This document shows, in pieces, positions 59,750-64,000 of a stretch of DNA of 64,000 nt. The position numbers were made by a program, and so were the translations under genes. Every line of letters starts with the position of its first letter. Position 1 is the first letter of the stretch. The notes under the pieces are model-generated. The model did no database searches. It was not told the origin of the DNA and worked only from the letters and a program-made list of their open reading frames with translations. The stretch comes from Vigna angularis (Eukaryota > Streptophyta > Magnoliopsida > Fabales > Fabaceae), in assembly GCF_016808095.1 (NCBI RefSeq), contig NC_068972.1:41571029-41635028 (forward strand). Reading direction: 5' to 3'.

Positions 59750-60880
59750 GTATATCGCCAGCTTTTTTGGACGTTCGGTCAAAACTGAAATCGAACGAAC
59801 GCTTAAATTGTATGAACGAACGCTCTAAAACATCTTAAATCATTGCCCCCACTAAGTTGGACGCTCGGTCAAATACGGGGCCAGCTACCAAAACGAACGA
59901 CCATTACAAAGATGAACGAACGCTCAGATTACATGACCGAAAGCTTAGAATCTGATACAGACCGAACGCTCGGCATGGACGCTCGCTAAACCGAGAACCA
60001 ACCACATTAAGAACGAACGTTCAAATAGTGGAGACCGAACGTTGAGCACAAGAATTGCCGAACGTCCAAACAAGCATGAATGGGCGAACGGTTGAATAGT
60101 CACTTATGGACGAGCTGCAGAAAGGGTAAGAGTTGGACGAGCGCCTCAACAAACTGTTTCCCGAACGCTTACATTTTAAGACCGAACGTTCAACTGAGAA
60201 GACCGAACGTTCATATCACAATATCCGAATGGCAAACATGAGAGGCCGAACAGTTGAGAGCGAGGACGAACGTCCAAAATGAACAAATGGCCGAACGGTT
60301 GATGACGAACGTCCAGAGGGAACGATATGCCGAACGGTTGAACAAGGCAAAGGACGAACGGTAACTGTTTGGACGAGCGGCCAAAGCAACAGTGGGGAAG
60401 GACGAATGGTTACTGCAACAGTGGGAAGGACGAACGACAGAGGACGAACGGTCGTGCCATGCAGAGGAAGAACGATCCTCGAGAACGAACGCTGGGCTGA
60501 GAAATGACGAACGTTGAGGGCTCACAGTTTAGGATGAACGGTCGAAGCAATGGAGGACGAACGCTTTTAAAAGGGTGAGGACGAACGGTCGAACAGTCAC
60601 AAGATGGAACGTATGTGGTACTCGGTTCCTGCAACGAACGAACGCCTCAGAGTTTGGACGAACAGTCATGCATGCCGAACGTTAAAGAAACGAGCGCTAA
60701 AGATCAGTCGTACACCAAGACCGAACGCTGGAACACAGAGGACGAAAGCTGGATGATAACCGAACGGTTGAAGCGGAGGACGAACGGGAACGTGCTGAAG
60801 GCTGACGGTTGAGGACGAACGGTCACAGCAACAGTGGCAAAAACCGAACGCTCCCAAAGAAGGACGAACGCTTCATCTTA
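59750..60880. repeat. CGAACG-motif array in the inverted A unit
   Basis: Dense GACCGAACG and GGACGAACGGT units with irregular spacing, all on the + strand (the antisense strand of this A copy). A long T-rich tract follows before the terminus. Confidence 0.85.
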
Positions 60881-61045
60881 TTTTTTTTTACTTTTTTTTT
60901 TTTTTTTTTTTAATAATTTTTATTATATACTTTTTTTTTCTTTTTATATACACACATTTTTTTTTTTAATTTTTCCTTTTATGAGGATAAAACAATAAAA
61001 CAAAATATTTAGTCAATCCGGACGAAATTGAGTGTTGACAGTAAA

Positions 61046-61292
61046 TATTTACACTCTACCCTTATTTAATATACATTTTGTCTCAAGAATGCCTATATTT
61101 TTTAAATTATCTTCATTTAAAAAGTGAATGAATTTAAAGTAAATTACGAAGTTTTGCATTTTATTTTTCTTTCCGCTTCTCCACTTAAGTTAAAATATAG
61201 GAATATATTTCATAATATGAAATCTTGAAACATTATACAAACACTGTTGGGCACATAAAGCGAGATCAAAATAATGTAATTTGGTTTTCTTT
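61046..61292. other. Right half of the split duplication and spacer
   Basis: The first 120 bases match 55650-55760. The rest is unassigned and AT-rich. Confidence 0.5.
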
Positions 61293-62336
61293 CTAACATC
61301 CCAAATATACAGTAGAAATATATGTAAAGAGATCACCAATTTATAATATTAGAAAGCAGTTAAGAGATGTACTTAAACTATTATAAGATTACAGTCTTCT
61401 AGAATTTACTAAGAAACTAAAACTTCAAGCACTAGAGTATTCTAAAATATGTCCAGAATTTGAAACTTAAAACATAACAAGGTTCTTCAAAATGACATAA
61501 GAGAATTAAGAATTCCTAGTGAGTCTAAGCTGCAGCATCATCTTCATTTCTCTCCAATGTTGCCTCCAAAGAAACCTCATTTTCCTTTGCTCACATCCAA
61601 GTAGATGATCATTGCAAAAGAAAACACATACAACAAACACACAAACAAGCAAGGGTAAGCTAATTATATAAAAACATGCATCATATCAAGCACATAAAAT
61701 ATAAGAGTTAACTTAAATCAAAGCAGTTTAAGGCATACATCTTAGCATGTTATCTTCTAGACTTGACTCGTCCGGACTTTAGAATGATAGTCGAGCTATG
61801 ACGGGTCCTGCACTCGTGGTGACTTATGAAACTTGGGTTCCACACCCTGCCACACTCACGAGATTAGCCTGTTCTGGGCCTTGAGGCATACTGGAAGCCC
61901 CCAAGACTAAGACCTCCTACTACTCCTCACCACATGGATTAATCCCTCTACTTGAATATGATTAGCCATTGGAGTTTCAGAATGACCCCCAAGACTGAGC
62001 TCCTACTTTAATTCTAAAACACTAAGGATCTCACCAAGAGATCCTACACATATGGAACTTGATTTACAACTTGGATCATACTTTCATCACTTTGTAATCA
62101 TATACTTTCTGCCACAATCAACATATACACAATCTCAACAATATACATTACTCACCACTCACAAATTATAAAAATAACATCTCCACAATTGAATATAAGT
62201 TAATCAATACCAAGAACCAAACAACTCCAACTAACCCATAACAGCTCATAAAATACATCAATTTATACATACCTACAAGTAATATAATTATCGATTAACA
62301 CTCACATTTCAATATAAAAAACAATTATCCTTACTT

Positions 62337-62337
<1 letters not shown>

Positions 62338-62370
<33 letters not shown>
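62338..62370. repeat. (TA)n microsatellite
   Basis: About 15 TA units. Confidence 0.9.
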
Positions 62371-62374
<4 letters not shown>

Positions 62375-62577
62375 GATACATACAGTCTCTTGTAAATATA
62401 CATATTTATATTATATTAGAAGCATATCAAACTCTCTTTTCAGGCACCTCTTTTGCTACAATCAAGGCTACTCTGGATTCTAAACTAATCATAACTAACT
62501 GCCCACCCTGTAAATCACAAAGTGCAGAATGGATACTGGAGCTATTGTTTGGAAATACCAACGCACCATTCAACTAA

Positions 62578-62650
62578 TATATATGTATGTACATATGTAC
62601 ATATATGTATGTACATATGTACATACATATGTATGTACATATGTACATAC

Positions 62651-62703
<53 letters not shown>
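62578..62703. repeat. Compound ATGTACAT/TA repeat
   Basis: Palindromic ATGTACATATGTACAT units pass into a (TA)n tract. They give artefactual Tyr/Ile/Cys-rich ORFs. Confidence 0.9.
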
Positions 62704-62708
<5 letters not shown>

Positions 62709-63934
62709 TGATTAGAAACTAATACATGATAACTTAACTAACACATGATAACTTTATGCATCTACAATCAACTTGTTTTATTTTATTTTCATCCTAGTAG
62801 AGATCTTTCTTTATCCCAATTGGTCACCGGAGAGGACCCAAATGTCTGAACGCATCAAACTCACCTTCAAGGCCAGAACATATGACTAGTCACAACTGAC
62901 TAGACCAGGCCAAGGCTGCTCTATGATCAGGGATGTGCCAACTCAGGTTTTTAAGGTTCCTCTATCCTACCAACAAAGAAAGACTCTTAACAATTAACAA
63001 TTAATTTATTTAAATTATCTACCATGTTCTCTTATGCTCTAAATCTGAAATGCCTAATTTTAATATTTTTACTTCCTCTCACAACAATCTCAAATAATAC
63101 ATGTACATCTATTTAATAACCATATACATGTTATTATAAAACCCTTACTCCAGATCTTCCAACAAGATTAATTTCAGCCAACAAACTCATTCAAAACAGA
63201 TTAAATCCATCACATCACATGCACAATTTCACAGTTTGAGTTATAACATCCAATACAATAAAAGTCATAAAACAGTTTCACAAGAGCACACCAGTTCAAC
63301 ATTCATATGCATATATTTTTTATAAAATAAATTAATACAAAAATAATTAGCTCCCCTTACTTGGAAAGCTTAACAGTACCACTCCTAGGAACGCTCTAGC
63401 AGTACCTCCTCACAGAGGCGAGTTTGACAGCACCTGTAAGCCACAAAAAGTTGGTGCAGAGCACATTTCTTAGAGTTGGAAGGGACACAGAAACTAAAGG
63501 AAAAGCTATTAGTAACAGGCAACCAGCAAGTTGCATGACTTAGGTTCAAAAATGGTTGAAGAATTGTAAAAAAATATTGTTGGAAAAGATATTTTTCTAT
63601 TTAAAAATCATAATTTTCCTTCTGAACTTGACGTGGTTTACGTATGTTCAATGATTTCCAACCTAATGATCGCCGTAAATAGAGGGGATGCACTCCTACC
63701 ATAAAATGGGTCGAAAATTTAAGCTAATTTTATTAAGATCGGTTGAACTAATACATTAATTTTATTTATACATATGTATTTGAAAAATATTTAATTATTT
63801 TTAAATTTCTAACTGATTAATTTTTTTAATATGATAAGTTAAAATTATTGTTAATTTTACTTATTTAATTATTTTATAGCAATTAATAATTAAAATTTAA
63901 TTTATAAATATTAATGATTTAAGTTATACTATAT

Positions 63935-63971
63935 TATATATATATATATATATATATACATATATATATAA
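63935..63971. repeat. (TA)n microsatellite near window end
   Basis: Imperfect TA run interrupted by CA. Confidence 0.85.
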
Positions 63972-64000
63972 ACTATTTTTTAATATTAGAAAAGTGTGAT

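Larger units (their letters stand above)
55882..61040 (-). mobile_element. Family A giant LTR unit, 5159 bp, with perfect TSD
   Basis: TGTCGCAACC...GTGTTGACA is flanked by GTAAA at 55877-55881 and 61041-61045. On the minus strand it has the order of the 25128 copy: CGTTCG array, pyrimidine-rich middle, short tandem repeats, GTAGGAGCAAGG boxes, GGTGGCGACTCC near the end. No terminal direct repeat and no internal coding domain, so a solo LTR is likely. The length recalls Tat/Ogre elements, whose LTRs are several kilobases. Confidence 0.8.
61293..64000. mobile_element. Diverged family B unit without the CGAACG array, cut by window end
   Basis: It begins (TG lost) TAACATCCCAAATATACAG. It keeps the GATGATCATTGCAA block (61603-61618) and a diverged form of the second conserved block (about 61766-61880), then ...CTCCCCTTACTTGGAAAGC near 63352. 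That string corresponds to CTTCCCTTACCCGGAAATG at 36545 in the B unit. No CGAACG array is present. No coding domain is seen. Confidence 0.55.

Overview
This is plant nuclear DNA, most likely from a papilionoid legume. A Vigna/Phaseolus-type genome is my inference from the retroelement families and codon style; no species is claimed. Two low-copy plant genes or gene remnants sit in a sea of nested transposable elements. All calls come from reading the sequence. Family names for repeats (A, B, C, D, E) are local labels.

The one gene that looks intact is a 3-ketodihydrosphingosine reductase (TSC10/KSR type, sphingolipid long-chain-base synthesis) at 11111-19294 on the + strand. It has four exons. 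Its 5.4-kb first intron holds an antisense Ty1/Copia element (11893-16642) whose LTRs differ at a single base although its coding region is broken in several places. A truncated family-1 beta-glucosidase start (54486-54807) is a remnant. Captured fragments of a CD2BP2/OCRE-like gene (28894-29506) and a glutamate-receptor-like gene (30031-30183) lie beside pieces of a MULE-like element. A TE-associated multi-exon gene resembling the plant-mobile/DUF1985-type region of legume Ulp1-like proteins is at 6632-7975 on the - strand.

The mobile elements are as follows. Family E is gag-only Copia-like LTR elements: E1 at 1-2050 (cut by the window edge), E2 at 36725-41560 with TSD CGGAG, and E3 at 48773-53591 with TSD TTGAG. 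E2 and E3 encode the same 426-residue Gag. Family D is one 14.8-kb element without recognisable pol, at 30211-45059, TSD GTTAC. Family B is a 2.9-kb solo-LTR-like unit at 34380-42152, TSD ATTAC, inserted in D and itself split by E2; diverged copies are at 2374 and 61293. Family A is giant Tat/Ogre-like LTR units: 55882-61040 with TSD GTAAA, 25128-28712, and truncated pieces ending at 9443 and 46991. DNA transposons include an 822-bp MULE-type element at 21883-22704 with a perfect 9-bp TSD, an inverted-repeat element at 42907-43987, and MULE-like family C at 24265-25127 and about 48200-53913 (split by E3).

The observation most worth following is a shared motif grammar. Pairs of the 10-bp palindrome TAATCGATTA, almost always 20 or 21 bp apart (two helical turns), recur in the E LTRs, the E internal region and the 822-bp MULE. 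A mirrored, degenerate version is in the 283-bp tandem repeats at 5430-6370. A second CpG-rich motif (core CGAACG) forms kilobase arrays in families A, B and D, with a relative in the 822-bp MULE. Unrelated element classes therefore appear to have acquired the same short sequence clusters.
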